A DNA stretch of 64,000 nt from Pacificispira spongiicola. GTDB lineage: Bacteria; Pseudomonadota; Alphaproteobacteria; UBA8366; Aestuariispiraceae. This document shows positions 16,831-26,009 of the stretch, piece after piece; the stretch's first letter is position 1; the number at the start of each line of letters is the position of its first letter. The stretch is taken from positions 837,951 to 901,950 of the forward strand of contig NZ_JABBNT010000002.1 in assembly GCF_012926505.1 (NCBI RefSeq), in the 5' to 3' direction. The notes below the pieces were generated by a model. The model did no database searches and was not told where the DNA came from. It was given only the letters and a program-made list of their open reading frames with translations. A program made the position numbers and the translations under genes.

Positions 16831-19800
16831 TCAGGCCTCCAACGTCATCAAGGACGCATTGCCACCCGCCGCCGTCGTGTCGATCGATACAGTGCGCTCC
16901 ACGGCGAAGCGATGCAAGTATCGCGGCCCGCCCGCCTTCGGCCCGGTACCGCTCAACCCTTCGCCGCCGAAAGGTTGGACGCCGACGATCGCACCGATCT
17001 GATTGCGGTTCACATAGGCATTGCCGACCCGCAGACGTTTCAGCACCCGCGTGACCGTTTCGTCGATCCGGCTGTGTACCGCGCAGGTCAGACCGAACCC
17101 GGTGCCGTTGATCGCATCCACGACCGAGTCGATTTCCCCCGCCTTGAAACGCACGATATGCAGGATGGGACCGAAATGTTCGGTCTTCAGCACATCGATG
17201 TTGGGGATTTCAAAGGCCATCGGCGCGACGAAGGTTCCCTTGTCGCAGGCGGCGGGCAGCGGGGTTTCGCCGACCTTCTTCGCCGTCTTGGACATATCCG
17301 CGATATGGGCGTTGAGGGCCGCTTTCGCCTCCGCATCGATGACGGGCCCGACATCCGTGGACAGGAAGGCAGGATCGCCCATCTTCAATTCCTTCATCGC
17401 GCCGGCGATCATGGCGATCTGCTTGTCGGCCACGTCTTCCTGCACGAACAGGCAGCGCAGGGCGGAACACCGCTGCCCCGCGCTCTGGAAGGAGGAGATC
17501 AGAACATCGCGCGTCACCTGTTCCGGCAGGGCGGAACTGTCGACGATCATCGCGTTCTGGCCGCCGGTTTCCGCGATCAGCGGCACGATCGGCCCGTCCC
17601 GATCCGCCAGCTTGCGATTGATCAGGCGCGCCGTGTCCGTCGACCCGGTGAAGGCGACCCCGCCCAGGCGGGGATCGGACAGCAGGGCATTCCCGATTGT
17701 CGGTCCATCGCCCGGCAAAAGATGGACCGCATCCGCCGGAACCCCCGCCGCATGCAGCAGCTTCACCGCCTCATAGGCGATGATTGGGGTTTGCTCCGCC
17801 GGTTTGGCGAGAACCGCATTCCCCGCCGCCAGCGCCGCCGCGACCTGACCGGAGAAAATGGCCAGTGGGAAGTTCCAGGGCGAAATACACAGGAAAACGC
17901 CCCGACCGTGCAGGCGTATCTGGTCGATTTCGCCGGTCGGCCCCGGCAGGTCGGTCGGACCGGCGAAATCCGCGCGCGCCATCGCCGCGTAGTAGCGCAG
18001 GAAATCCACGGCCTCGCGCAGTTCGGCGACGGCATCGGCCAGGGTTTTCCCGGCCTCCCGCATGACGATGGCCATAAGGCGCGCGCCATGGGCTTCGTAC
18101 AGGTCCGCCGCGCGTTCCAGCGCCGCCGCCCGGTCCGTCGCCGGAACGTCGTCCCACAGCGGCTGGGCCCGCAATGCCCGTTCGAAGGCGTCCTTCGCCG
18201 TATCGGCCGTCGCCAGGGTAACATCGCCGACCTTGTAGCCACGATCCGCCGGGGAATAGACCGCCATCGCCTTGCCCGCGACCGGTGCGCCGCCGACAAG
18301 CGGGGCGGCGGTCCAGGGTTCTTTTTCCGCCTGTGCCATCGCCTCGCGCAGGATCAGCAGGGACGGCGCATCGGTGATGTCGTACCCGTCTGAATTCTTG
18401 CGCCCCTCGCCGAACAGGGCTTCCGGCATCGGGATCTGCGGATGGCGCACCGGCGATAGGCGTTCCGCCTCCCGCAGCGGGTCGGCGATGATGTCCGCGA
18501 TGGGCAAACGGTCGTCGACGATGCGGTTCACAAAACTGCTGTTCGCCCCGTTTTCCAGCAAACGCCGGACAAGATAGGCCAGAAGGTCTTCGTGGCTGCC
18601 CACCGGCGCATAAATGCGAACGGGATAGCCGCCGCCGTCGGAATGATCGCCCGCCTTGCCGACGACTTGATCGTACAGCGCGTCGCCCATACCGTGCAGG
18701 CGCTGGAATTCGAAATCGCTGCGATTTCCGGCCATTTCCGCGATGGCGGCGAAGGTATGCGCGTTATGCGTCGCGAAGCACGGATAGAAGGCGTCCTGTT
18801 CTTCCAACAGTTTCCGCGCGCAGGCCAGATAGGAGACGTCGGTCGATACCTTGCGCGTGAAAACGGGATAATCGGCCAGACCCAGTTCCTGGGCGCGTTT
18901 GATTTCCGTGTCCCAATAGGCCCCCTTCACCAGTCGCACCATCAGGCGGCGCTTGCCGCGTTTCGCGACATCGGCCAGCCATTCGACGAGCGGATAGGCG
19001 CGCTTCTGATAGGCTTGAACCGCCAGCCCCAGCCCATTCCAGCCCGCCAGATCGGGGTCGAGAGCCAAGGCCTCGATGATATCCATGGAAATGTCGAGAC
19101 GGTCCGTTTCCTCCGCATCGATGCACAGACCGATATCGTACTGTTTCGCCTGGACGCACAGGTCTTTCATGCGCGGCAGCAATTCGTCGAAGACGCGGGC
19201 TTCCTGGCCGAACTCGTACCGCGGATGCAAAGCCGACAGCTTCACCGAAATGCCCGGTGCCTCGATCGAGCCACGCCCTTTCGCCGCCTTGCCGATCTTG
19301 TCGATGGCGGCGGAATAGGCCTCGAAATAGCGCAGGGCATCCGCCATGGTGCGCGCCGCTTCCCCCAGCATGTCATAGGAATAGCGGTAGCCCCGGCTTT
19401 CGAAGCCTTTCGCGCGGTCCAGCGCCTCGCCGATCTTGCGGCCCATGACGAATTGGCGCCCCATGACGCGCATCGCCTGGGTCACGGCCTGACGGATGAC
19501 CGGTTCGCCGGACCGGTGCACCAGCTTGCGCATGACCCCACGCCAGTCGCTGTCCCCGCCGCTTTCGTTCACCCCGACGATACGTCCGGTCAGCATCAAG
19601 GCCCAGGTGGAGGCATTGACGAACCAACTTTCGGACTGACCCAGATGGCTTTCCCAATTCGCGCCGCCGATCTTGTCCTTGATCAGGGCATCCGCCGTTT
19701 CGTCGTCCGGGATGCGCAACAGCGCCTCCGCAAGGCACATCAGCACGACGCCTTCTTTCGACGACAGCTCGTATTCATGCATGAAGGCGTCGATACCCGA

Positions 19801-20004
19801 CGATTTGACCCGGTCCTCGCGTACCTTCACGACAAGGTTCCGCGCCCGTTCCTCAATCCGGTCGCGCGCGGCGGCGCTCACGGAAGCCTGAGAAAGGCGC
19901 TCATCCAGGCAGACGACCTCGTCCAGGCGATAGGCCTCGCGCACGCGGCGGCGCAGGTCGGACAGGGAGGCATGACGGTCGGCTTGGGCTTGGGTCAGAA
20001 GCAT
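16831..20004 (-). CDS. putA: Bifunctional proline dehydrogenase / P5C dehydrogenase PutA
   Basis: The protein oxidises proline to pyrroline-5-carboxylate (FAD domain) and then to glutamate (NAD+ ALDH domain). It is 1,057 residues from the Met at 20004, chosen for AGGAAACC upstream and because it starts MLLTQAQADR. The proline dehydrogenase barrel spans roughly 180-480, with the flavin-region sequence RLVKGAYWDTEIK. The ALDH domain covers about 540-1040, with ETGGQNAM and the catalytic Cys846 in SAGQRCSAL. The N-terminal ribbon-helix-helix DNA-binding domain of E. coli PutA is absent and there is no large C-terminal extension (a type A PutA), so regulation must be external. An Lrp-type gene is divergent. 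Confidence 0.96.
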   Translation of the reverse strand: MLLTQAQADRHASLSDLRRRVREAYRLDEVVCLDERLSQASVSAAARDRIEERARNLVVKVREDRVKSSGIDAFMHEYELSSKEGVVLMCLAEALLRIPDDETADALIKDKIGGANWESHLGQSESWFVNASTWALMLTGRIVGVNESGGDSDWRGVMRKLVHRSGEPVIRQAVTQAMRVMGRQFVMGRKIGEALDRAKGFESRGYRYSYDMLGEAARTMADALRYFEAYSAAIDKIGKAAKGRGSIEAPGISVKLSALHPRYEFGQEARVFDELLPRMKDLCVQAKQYDIGLCIDAEETDRLDISMDIIEALALDPDLAGWNGLGLAVQAYQKRAYPLVEWLADVAKRGKRRLMVRLVKGAYWDTEIKRAQELGLADYPVFTRKVSTDVSYLACARKLLEEQDAFYPCFATHNAHTFAAIAEMAGNRSDFEFQRLHGMGDALYDQVVGKAGDHSDGGGYPVRIYAPVGSHEDLLAYLVRRLLENGANSSFVNRIVDDRLPIADIIADPLREAERLSPVRHPQIPMPEALFGEGRKNSDGYDITDAPSLLILREAMAQAEKEPWTAAPLVGGAPVAGKAMAVYSPADRGYKVGDVTLATADTAKDAFERALRAQPLWDDVPATDRAAALERAADLYEAHGARLMAIVMREAGKTLADAVAELREAVDFLRYYAAMARADFAGPTDLPGPTGEIDQIRLHGRGVFLCISPWNFPLAIFSGQVAAALAAGNAVLAKPAEQTPIIAYEAVKLLHAAGVPADAVHLLPGDGPTIGNALLSDPRLGGVAFTGSTDTARLINRKLADRDGPIVPLIAETGGQNAMIVDSSALPEQVTRDVLISSFQSAGQRCSALRCLFVQEDVADKQIAMIAGAMKELKMGDPAFLSTDVGPVIDAEAKAALNAHIADMSKTAKKVGETPLPAACDKGTFVAPMAFEIPNIDVLKTEHFGPILHIVRFKAGEIDSVVDAINGTGFGLTCAVHSRIDETVTRVLKRLRVGNAYVNRNQIGAIVGVQPFGGEGLSGTGPKAGGPRYLHRFAVERTVSIDTTAAGGNASLMTLEA

Positions 20005-20135
20005 GGCGGTTTCCTGAAACGGAGTGGCGATGATCCCAAATGATACCGCCACAACAGCCGAATGTGCTTCTGTTTTACAAATTCCAACGATATTTTATAA
20101 ATTGTTCAGCGCAAACAATAGAGAATTATGCTGCC
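20005..20135. promoter_or_regulatory. Divergent putA / Lrp-regulator intergenic region
   Basis: This 131-bp stretch is markedly AT-rich at 20071-20125 (TTTTACAAATTCC, ATATTTTATAAATTG). It must carry promoters for both putA and the Lrp-family gene. Lrp-type activators such as PutR bind in such divergent gaps; short A/T-flanked sites are visible but I cannot define an operator with confidence. Confidence 0.5.
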
Positions 20136-20615
20136 ATGCCGGACTCCCACAGGCCGCTCGACAAGATCGACCGGAATATTCTGCGCCTTCTGCAAACGGA
20201 CGGACGCCTGACCAATGTGGAATTGGCACGACGGGTAAACCTGTCGCCCACCCCCTGCCTGGAACGTGTCCGCCGGTTGGAAAAGGACGGATATATCCGG
20301 GGCTATTCGGCGCGGTTGAACCCGACCCGGCTAGAGGCCGGATTGACCGTCTTCGTTCAGGTCACGTTGGACCGGACGACCACCGACATCTTCGACCATT
20401 TCCGCGAAGCCGTGGCGAAGGAACCGGGCATCGCCGAATGCCATATGGTGGCAGGGGGCTTCGATTATCTGCTGAAGGTCCGAACCAAAGACATGGAACG
20501 GTTCCGGCATTTTCTGGGCGATGTGATCAACATGCTGCCCGGCGTGATTTCGACGGCTACGTATGTCGCGATGGAGACCGTGAAGGAAGGCGATTTTGTA
20601 CCGATACCGGAGTGA
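20136..20615 (+). CDS. putR: Lrp/AsnC-family regulator, probably PutR
   Basis: This 159-residue transcription factor has an N-terminal winged helix-turn-helix (about 10-60, LDKIDRNILRLLQTDGRLTN and LSPTPCLERVRRLE) and a C-terminal RAM/AsnC effector domain (about 70-150). It is divergent from putA; in many alphaproteobacteria the adjacent Lrp-like PutR activates putA in response to proline. That regulatory role is inferred from position. The frame is open from 20040, but the Met at 20136 matches the family N-terminus. The 33-nt gap to the asparagine synthase gene means read-through into it is possible. Confidence 0.88.
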   Translation: MPDSHRPLDKIDRNILRLLQTDGRLTNVELARRVNLSPTPCLERVRRLEKDGYIRGYSARLNPTRLEAGLTVFVQVTLDRTTTDIFDHFREAVAKEPGIAECHMVAGGFDYLLKVRTKDMERFRHFLGDVINMLPGVISTATYVAMETVKEGDFVPIPE

Positions 20616-20648
20616 CGGGTTCAACGAAGCCGTGTAACGTCGCGCGCG

Positions 20649-22562
20649 ATGTGTGGAATTGCCGGATATATCGACCTCGACCGCCGCAGCCCGGATGCCC
20701 TATTGGCCGAAACCGGGCGCGCGATGACGGACGCCATCTATCGACGCGGTCCCGATATGGGGGCCGTTTGGACCGATGAAGCGGCGGGTATCGCGCAAGG
20801 CTTCCGACGCCTTGCGATCATCGATCTGTCGGAGGCCGGTCACCAGCCGATGCACAGCGCCGACGGTCGCTTCGTCATCACCTATAACGGCGAAATCTAC
20901 AACTATCAGGACCTTGCGGAAGACCTTGCATCGCGCGGGCATCGGTTCCGCGGTCATTCCGATACGGAAGTGATGTTGGAACTCTTCGCCCGCGACGGCG
21001 TGGAAAAGACCCTGCCGCGTCTGATCGGCATGTTCGCCATCGCCCTGTGGGACCGACGGGACCGCCGCCTGACCCTGATCCGCGACCGTTTGGGCATCAA
21101 ACCGGTTTACTTCGGTCGCCAGGGCCACCGCGTTTATTGGGGATCGGAATTGAAGGCGATCCGCGCGCATCGGGATTTCGTTGCCCATGTCGACCCCGCC
21201 GCGATCAACGGGTTCCTGCAAGGCAACGCCGTCACCGCGCCGGCCTGTATCTACCGTGACATACAAGCGCTGCCGCCGGGTCATCTGGCGACCGTCGCGG
21301 CCAACGGCGATATCGACATCCGCCCCTACTGGTCCATGGAAGACGTCGCGAAGGCACCGCAAACGACCCTGTCCCTGGACGAAGCGGTGGACGAAGCCGA
21401 ACGCCTGATCGGCGACGCGGTGCGCCGCCGCATGGTGGCCGACGTGCCGCTGGGGGCGTTGCTGTCGGGCGGTATCGATTCTTCGACCGTCGTCGCCCTG
21501 ATGCAGAAGGCATCGAACCGGCCGGTGAAGACCTACACAATCGGGTTCGGCGCGGCCGATTATGACGAGGCCACCCATGCCGAAGCCGTGGCCAAGCATC
21601 TGGGTACCGATCACCGGACCTTGTCTTTGTCACCCGATGCGGCGCGCGACCTGATCCCCAACCTGCCCGACTGGTATGACGAACCCTTCGCGGATTCCTC
21701 CGCCCTGCCGACCTATTTGGTCAGCCGTCTGGCGCGGGAGGACGTGACCGTGGCCTTGAGCGGCGACGGCGGGGACGAGGTGTTCTTCGGTTACAATCGG
21801 CACAAGGCCCTTGGCGCGATGGAACGGCGGCTGGCGTCGGTGCCCGGTTTTGCCCGCCGCCTTGCCGGATGCGCCCTGGCCGCGCCGGGCCCGGCCCTGT
21901 GGGACAGTTTGGCGAACATGATCCCGGCGTCGAAACGTCCCCGGATGGCGGGGGTGAAGGTGCAGAAATTGGGCCGCGCCCTGCGCGCCGATACGGCGGA
22001 TCAGCGCTATCTGGACGTTGTCACCCATTGGCCGGGAAACCTGACCGGTCAACACCCGCCGCCGCGCCTGCCGAAGGGCATCCCCGCCGGGGACGCGGCC
22101 TTGCGGGCGGCCTGGACCGACACGGTGACCTATCTGCCCAGCGATATTCTGACCAAGGTGGACCGGGCCAGCATGGCGGTCAGCCTGGAAGCGCGCGTGC
22201 CTCTGCTGGACCATCGGGTCGTCGAATTCGCCTGGACCCTGCCGACGGAATACAAAATCCACAACGGCGTGACCAAATATCCGTTACGCGAAATCCTGTA
22301 CCGGCATGTGCCGCGCGCCCTGGTGGACCGCCCGAAATCCGGCTTCGCCATTCCGTTGGGCGACTGGCTGGCCGGGCCGTTGCGCGATTGGGCCGAAAGC
22401 CTGCTGAACGAAGACCGAATCGCCAAACGCGGCTGGATCGATCCGGCGCCCGTACGGAAGGCTTGGAGCGATCATCTGGCCGGTCGCGGCGCACGGGCGG
22501 AAGCCCTGTGGGGCATCTGCATGCTGGAAGCCTGGGCGGAACGCTGGATCGGTACGCCATGA
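20649..22562 (+). CDS. asnB: Asparagine synthase (glutamine-hydrolysing)
   Basis: The 637-residue protein has an N-terminal glutamine amidotransferase class II domain with Cys2 exposed after Met removal (MCGIAGYIDLD). NGEIYNYQDL and the SDTEVMLELFA block complete that site. The synthetase domain follows, with the ATP-binding PP-loop LSGGIDSSTVVAL at about residue 270. Family function is amidation of aspartate, or of a sugar- or peptide-linked carboxylate in envelope clusters. It overlaps the downstream glycosyltransferase gene by 4 nt, which suggests that it serves polysaccharide modification and not only asparagine supply. That interpretation is inference. Confidence 0.9.
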   Translation: MCGIAGYIDLDRRSPDALLAETGRAMTDAIYRRGPDMGAVWTDEAAGIAQGFRRLAIIDLSEAGHQPMHSADGRFVITYNGEIYNYQDLAEDLASRGHRFRGHSDTEVMLELFARDGVEKTLPRLIGMFAIALWDRRDRRLTLIRDRLGIKPVYFGRQGHRVYWGSELKAIRAHRDFVAHVDPAAINGFLQGNAVTAPACIYRDIQALPPGHLATVAANGDIDIRPYWSMEDVAKAPQTTLSLDEAVDEAERLIGDAVRRRMVADVPLGALLSGGIDSSTVVALMQKASNRPVKTYTIGFGAADYDEATHAEAVAKHLGTDHRTLSLSPDAARDLIPNLPDWYDEPFADSSALPTYLVSRLAREDVTVALSGDGGDEVFFGYNRHKALGAMERRLASVPGFARRLAGCALAAPGPALWDSLANMIPASKRPRMAGVKVQKLGRALRADTADQRYLDVVTHWPGNLTGQHPPPRLPKGIPAGDAALRAAWTDTVTYLPSDILTKVDRASMAVSLEARVPLLDHRVVEFAWTLPTEYKIHNGVTKYPLREILYRHVPRALVDRPKSGFAIPLGDWLAGPLRDWAESLLNEDRIAKRGWIDPAPVRKAWSDHLAGRGARAEALWGICMLEAWAERWIGTP

Positions 22563-23710
22563 GCCGGATCGACCTCACCGGAAAAAGCGTCCTCTTCCTG
22601 GTCACGGAAGATTGGTATTTCTGGTCCCATCGCCTGCCCTTCGCCCGGGCGGCACGGGATGCCGGGGCAACGGTGCTGGTCGCCTGCCGCTATCAGGATC
22701 ACCGCCTGAAGATCGAATCGGAAGGCTTTACCGCGATCCACGTTCCCTTCGATCGATCAGGCTTGAACCCGATCCGGGATTTCAAAACCTACAAGCACAT
22801 CCTGGAAATCTATCTCCGGCACAAGCCGAACCTTGTGCATCAGGTCGCGATGAAGCCCGTCCTGTATGGCAGCATTGCCGCCGCGAAGGCGGACCTGCCC
22901 GCCGTGGTGAACGCGATGGCCGGTTTGGGTTTCCTGTTCATATCGAACAGTTGGAAAATGCGGCTGTTGCGTCCGGTGATTGAACGCCTGTTCCGCAAGC
23001 TCAACAACCGCCGCCATACAAAGCTGATCGTGCAGAACGGCGACGATGCGGAACTGTTCATTTCCCGCATCGGGGTCGAACCCGAACAGATCACCGTAAT
23101 CCGGGGATCGGGCGTGAACACGGATCGTTTCCACCCGATGCCCGAACGGCCCGGCACGCCGGTCGCCGTCTGTGTCAGCCGCATGCTGTGGGACAAGGGG
23201 ATCGGGGAATTGGTCGCCGCGGCACGTCTATTGAAACAACGCGGCGTGGCCCTGACCGTCCGTCTGGTCGGGCCGACGGATATGAATCCGGCCAGCATCC
23301 CCCAGGAAACGCTGGATTCCTGGCAAGCGGAAGGCGTCGTGGAGATTCTGGGGCCGCGCGACGATATCGCCGGGGTTTACGCCGATGCGCATATCGCGGT
23401 GCTGCCGTCCTATCGCGAAGGCCTGCCGAAGTCGCTGCTGGAAGGGGCGGCCTGCGCGCGGGCGGTGGTTGCGACCGACGTGCCCGGCTGCCGCGAAATT
23501 TGCCGTGACGGCGAAACCGGAATCCGGGTTCCGCTGAAATCGGTGGAACCGCTGGCCGATGCGCTGCAACGGCTTGCCGAAGACAAGGACCTGCGCCGGT
23601 CTCTCGGCCGCGGCGCGCGGCATGCCGTCGAAGAAGACTTTGCCGAAGAAATCGTGGTGGGGGAAACTCTCGCGCTCTACGCGACAATGATGGGAGGATG
23701 GCGCCGATGA
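22559..23710 (+). CDS. Glycosyltransferase family 4 protein
   Basis: This 383-residue GT-B enzyme starts MSRIDLTGKSVLFLVTEDWY, overlapping the asnB stop. The N-terminal half resembles acceptor domains of sugar transferases that act on lipid carriers (SHRLPFARAARDAGATVLV). The C-terminal half contains VCVSRMLWDKGIGELV and the E-x7-E region EGLPKSLLEGAACARAVV that holds the nucleotide sugar. It probably adds a hexose or N-acetylhexosamine to a membrane-linked glycan at the inner face of the inner membrane. Donor and acceptor cannot be named. The SDR gene overlaps its stop by 4 nt. Confidence 0.9.
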   Translation: MSRIDLTGKSVLFLVTEDWYFWSHRLPFARAARDAGATVLVACRYQDHRLKIESEGFTAIHVPFDRSGLNPIRDFKTYKHILEIYLRHKPNLVHQVAMKPVLYGSIAAAKADLPAVVNAMAGLGFLFISNSWKMRLLRPVIERLFRKLNNRRHTKLIVQNGDDAELFISRIGVEPEQITVIRGSGVNTDRFHPMPERPGTPVAVCVSRMLWDKGIGELVAAARLLKQRGVALTVRLVGPTDMNPASIPQETLDSWQAEGVVEILGPRDDIAGVYADAHIAVLPSYREGLPKSLLEGAACARAVVATDVPGCREICRDGETGIRVPLKSVEPLADALQRLAEDKDLRRSLGRGARHAVEEDFAEEIVVGETLALYATMMGGWRR

Positions 23711-24483
23711 CGATCGACCTGACGGAAAAGCGGATTTTGATCACCGCCGGTGCCGCCGGTATCGGGCGGTTGATGGCCGAACGCATGGACCAGGCCGGGG
23801 CGCGGGTCTTCGTCTGCGACGTGGACGAGGCGGGATTGGACAATCTCAAGTCCATCCGGCCCGGTATCGGCTGTATCAAGGCGGACGTATCCGACCGCGA
23901 CCAGATCGACGCCTTTTTCGACGCCGGCCTGAAATTCCTGGGCGGGTTGGACGTCATGGTCAACAATGCCGGGATCGCGGGCCCGACCGCCCCGGTCGAA
24001 GACATCGACCCCGACGATTTCGAGCGCGTTTTGTCGATCAACGTCACGGGTCAGTTCCTGTGCACGCGCCTCGCCGTTCCGGAACTGAAGAAATCGGGCG
24101 GTGGGTCGATCATCAACCTGTCTTCGGCGGCGGGCAAATTCGCCTTCCCGCTGCGCACGCCCTATTCCGCGTCCAAATGGGGTGTGATCGGTTTCACCAA
24201 GTCGCTGGCGGCGGAACTGGGCGAATTCAACATCCGCGTGAACGCGATCCTGCCCGGCGCGGTCGCCGGGGACCGGATCGAACGCGTGATTTCGGCAAAG
24301 GCGGAAGCACGCGGCGTGTCCTATGAGAAGATGCTGGCCGAGTATACCAGCATCGCCTCCATGAACCGGCTGATCCCACCGGACGACATTGTCGACATGG
24401 CCTTGTTCCTGGCCTCCGACCTGTGCGGCACGCTGTCCGGTCAGGCCTTGAGCGTCGACGGGGATTTGCAAACATTGAAGTAA
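23707..24483 (+). CDS. SDR-family oxidoreductase
   Basis: This classical short-chain dehydrogenase is 258 residues. The cofactor motif is TAGAAGIG (the usual first Gly of TGxxxGxG is Ala), NNAG follows, and the catalytic Ser-Tyr-Lys set is in INLSSAAG and YSASK. A C-terminal LSVDGDLQTLK closes the substrate pocket. The Met at 23707 overlaps the glycosyltransferase stop as ATGA and has GGAGG at 23694-23698; a Met three codons earlier is possible. FabG-like, sugar or polyol substrates are all compatible. Its coupling to asnB and the glycosyltransferase hints at sugar modification. Confidence 0.88.
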   Translation: MTIDLTEKRILITAGAAGIGRLMAERMDQAGARVFVCDVDEAGLDNLKSIRPGIGCIKADVSDRDQIDAFFDAGLKFLGGLDVMVNNAGIAGPTAPVEDIDPDDFERVLSINVTGQFLCTRLAVPELKKSGGGSIINLSSAAGKFAFPLRTPYSASKWGVIGFTKSLAAELGEFNIRVNAILPGAVAGDRIERVISAKAEARGVSYEKMLAEYTSIASMNRLIPPDDIVDMALFLASDLCGTLSGQALSVDGDLQTLK

Positions 24484-24500
24484 TCAATGGGAGGCGACGG

Positions 24501-24980
24501 ATGAAACTATCGGGCAGTTGTCATTGCGGATCGGTCCGATTCACGGTCGAAAGTCCGCATCCCTATCCCTATAACCGCTGCTATTGTTCGATTTGCCGCA
24601 AGACCCAAGGCGGCGGCGGTTACGCCATCAATCTGGGCGCGGTCCATGAAACCCTGTCGGTCGAGGGGGCGGATGACGTCACCGTCTATCGGGCGCGGGA
24701 CGACCGGAATGAAACCGGCATCAGTCCCCTGCAGCGGCATTTCTGCCGACACTGCGGATCGGGGCTTTGGTGCTATGACCCGCGCTGGCCGGAACTGGTG
24801 CATCCCTTTGCCTCCGCGATCGATACGCCGTTGCCCGACCCGCCTGAATACGTGCATTTGATGACGCGGTTCAAGGCGCCCTGGTGCCGCATTGAAGGGA
24901 AACCGGGGGACAAGAGTTTCCCGGACTATCCGGACGAGTCCCTCGCAGCGTGGCACGAACGCCTTGGGCTGACGCGGTAG
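24501..24980 (+). CDS. GFA-family (glutathione-dependent formaldehyde-activating-like) protein
   Basis: The 159-residue zinc protein has the GFA pattern: GSCHCGSVRF near the N-terminus, then YCSICRKTQG, and a later pair CRHCGSGLW. These cysteines hold two zinc ions in the Gfa/CENP-V fold. The original member was thought to speed the addition of formaldehyde to glutathione; for most homologues the role is unknown. GGGAGG lies at 24489-24494, 7 nt before the ATG. The gene follows the SDR by 17 nt and may belong to its transcript. Confidence 0.88.
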   Translation: MKLSGSCHCGSVRFTVESPHPYPYNRCYCSICRKTQGGGGYAINLGAVHETLSVEGADDVTVYRARDDRNETGISPLQRHFCRHCGSGLWCYDPRWPELVHPFASAIDTPLPDPPEYVHLMTRFKAPWCRIEGKPGDKSFPDYPDESLAAWHERLGLTR

Positions 24981-24983
24981 GGG

Positions 24984-25997
24984 TCAGAAGGTCAGGCCGA
25001 AATAGGTTCCGGCCCAATAGACCATCAGCGGCAACGTGACGAAGGATACCAGCGTCTGCAGGGTGACGATGGCGGCCATCAGGGGCGCGTCGCCACCCAT
25101 CTGCCGGGATAGCGTGAAGGACGACGCGGCGGTCGGTATGCTGGCGGCGATCATCGGCACGACGGCGGTCATGCCGGTCAGGCCCGTGGCCAGGATCAGG
25201 CCGAAGGCAGCGGCCGGAAAGACGACGAATTTGCCGACGATGGACAGCAGCACCGGCCCCAGGCTGGTATGCATTTCCCGGATGCGCAAATTCGCGCCGA
25301 TGCACAACAGCACGATCGGCAGCGCCGCCGCGCCCAACAATCCGGTCGTCTGGTGAATGACGGGCAACCCGCCCAGCCCCAGCGCGTTCATCGACAGTCC
25401 GATGACGATGGAGACCAGCAGGGGATTGCGGGACAGATCGCGCAGGATCGCGCGGCCCAGACTGTGCGCACCAGGCTGCGGCAGCATCCCCGTCATCAGG
25501 GACACGACGACGATATTCGTCACCGGCACCAGCACCGCCGTCACCAGGGTCGCCAGCGCCAGACCTTCCGCCCCGAACAACTGCCCCGACACGGCCAGGG
25601 ACACGAAGGTATTGTGCCGCGACGCCCCTTGCAGAACGGAACTGCCGACCGCGCCGGTCAGCCCCGTGATCTTCTTCACCGCCACGGCATAGAGCACCGC
25701 CGCCCCGAACGCCCCCAGAGTGACGATGGCATAGGATTCCAGCAGGTTCCCGGTCAGCTTCAAGGTCGATGTGTTGTGGAACAGCAGCGCCGGAAACAGC
25801 ACCCAATAGGCCAGCTTGTCGTTCAGGTTCCAGAATTCGACGGACGGAATCCCCTTCCGCAGCAGATAGTTGCCCAGCAGGATCAACAGGAAGATCGGCG
25901 CGATGGAAGTGAGAATGGAAAACACGTCGGACTGGCCCCAAGCGATGATCCGCGCACTATAGGACGCCGACGGGTATTGTCGATTCCCGTCTTTCAC
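24984..25997 (-). CDS. AEC-family transporter (auxin efflux carrier type)
   Basis: This 337-residue inner-membrane protein has about ten hydrophobic helices in two inverted halves. Typical features are LLILLGNYLLRKG in helix 1, SVLQGASRHNTFVSL, and the late ASIPTAASSFTLSRQMGGD segment. Bacterial members export carboxylates such as malonate or malate, or small metabolites; the substrate here is unknown. The first 24 residues are polar and atypical, so translation could instead begin at the GTG at 25925. The gene lies 12 nt after the dnaE2 stop on the same strand but is functionally unrelated to SOS mutagenesis. Confidence 0.85.
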   Translation of the reverse strand: MKDGNRQYPSASYSARIIAWGQSDVFSILTSIAPIFLLILLGNYLLRKGIPSVEFWNLNDKLAYWVLFPALLFHNTSTLKLTGNLLESYAIVTLGAFGAAVLYAVAVKKITGLTGAVGSSVLQGASRHNTFVSLAVSGQLFGAEGLALATLVTAVLVPVTNIVVVSLMTGMLPQPGAHSLGRAILRDLSRNPLLVSIVIGLSMNALGLGGLPVIHQTTGLLGAAALPIVLLCIGANLRIREMHTSLGPVLLSIVGKFVVFPAAAFGLILATGLTGMTAVVPMIAASIPTAASSFTLSRQMGGDAPLMAAIVTLQTLVSFVTLPLMVYWAGTYFGLTF

Positions 25998-26009
25998 CCA
26001 TGTCCTGCC

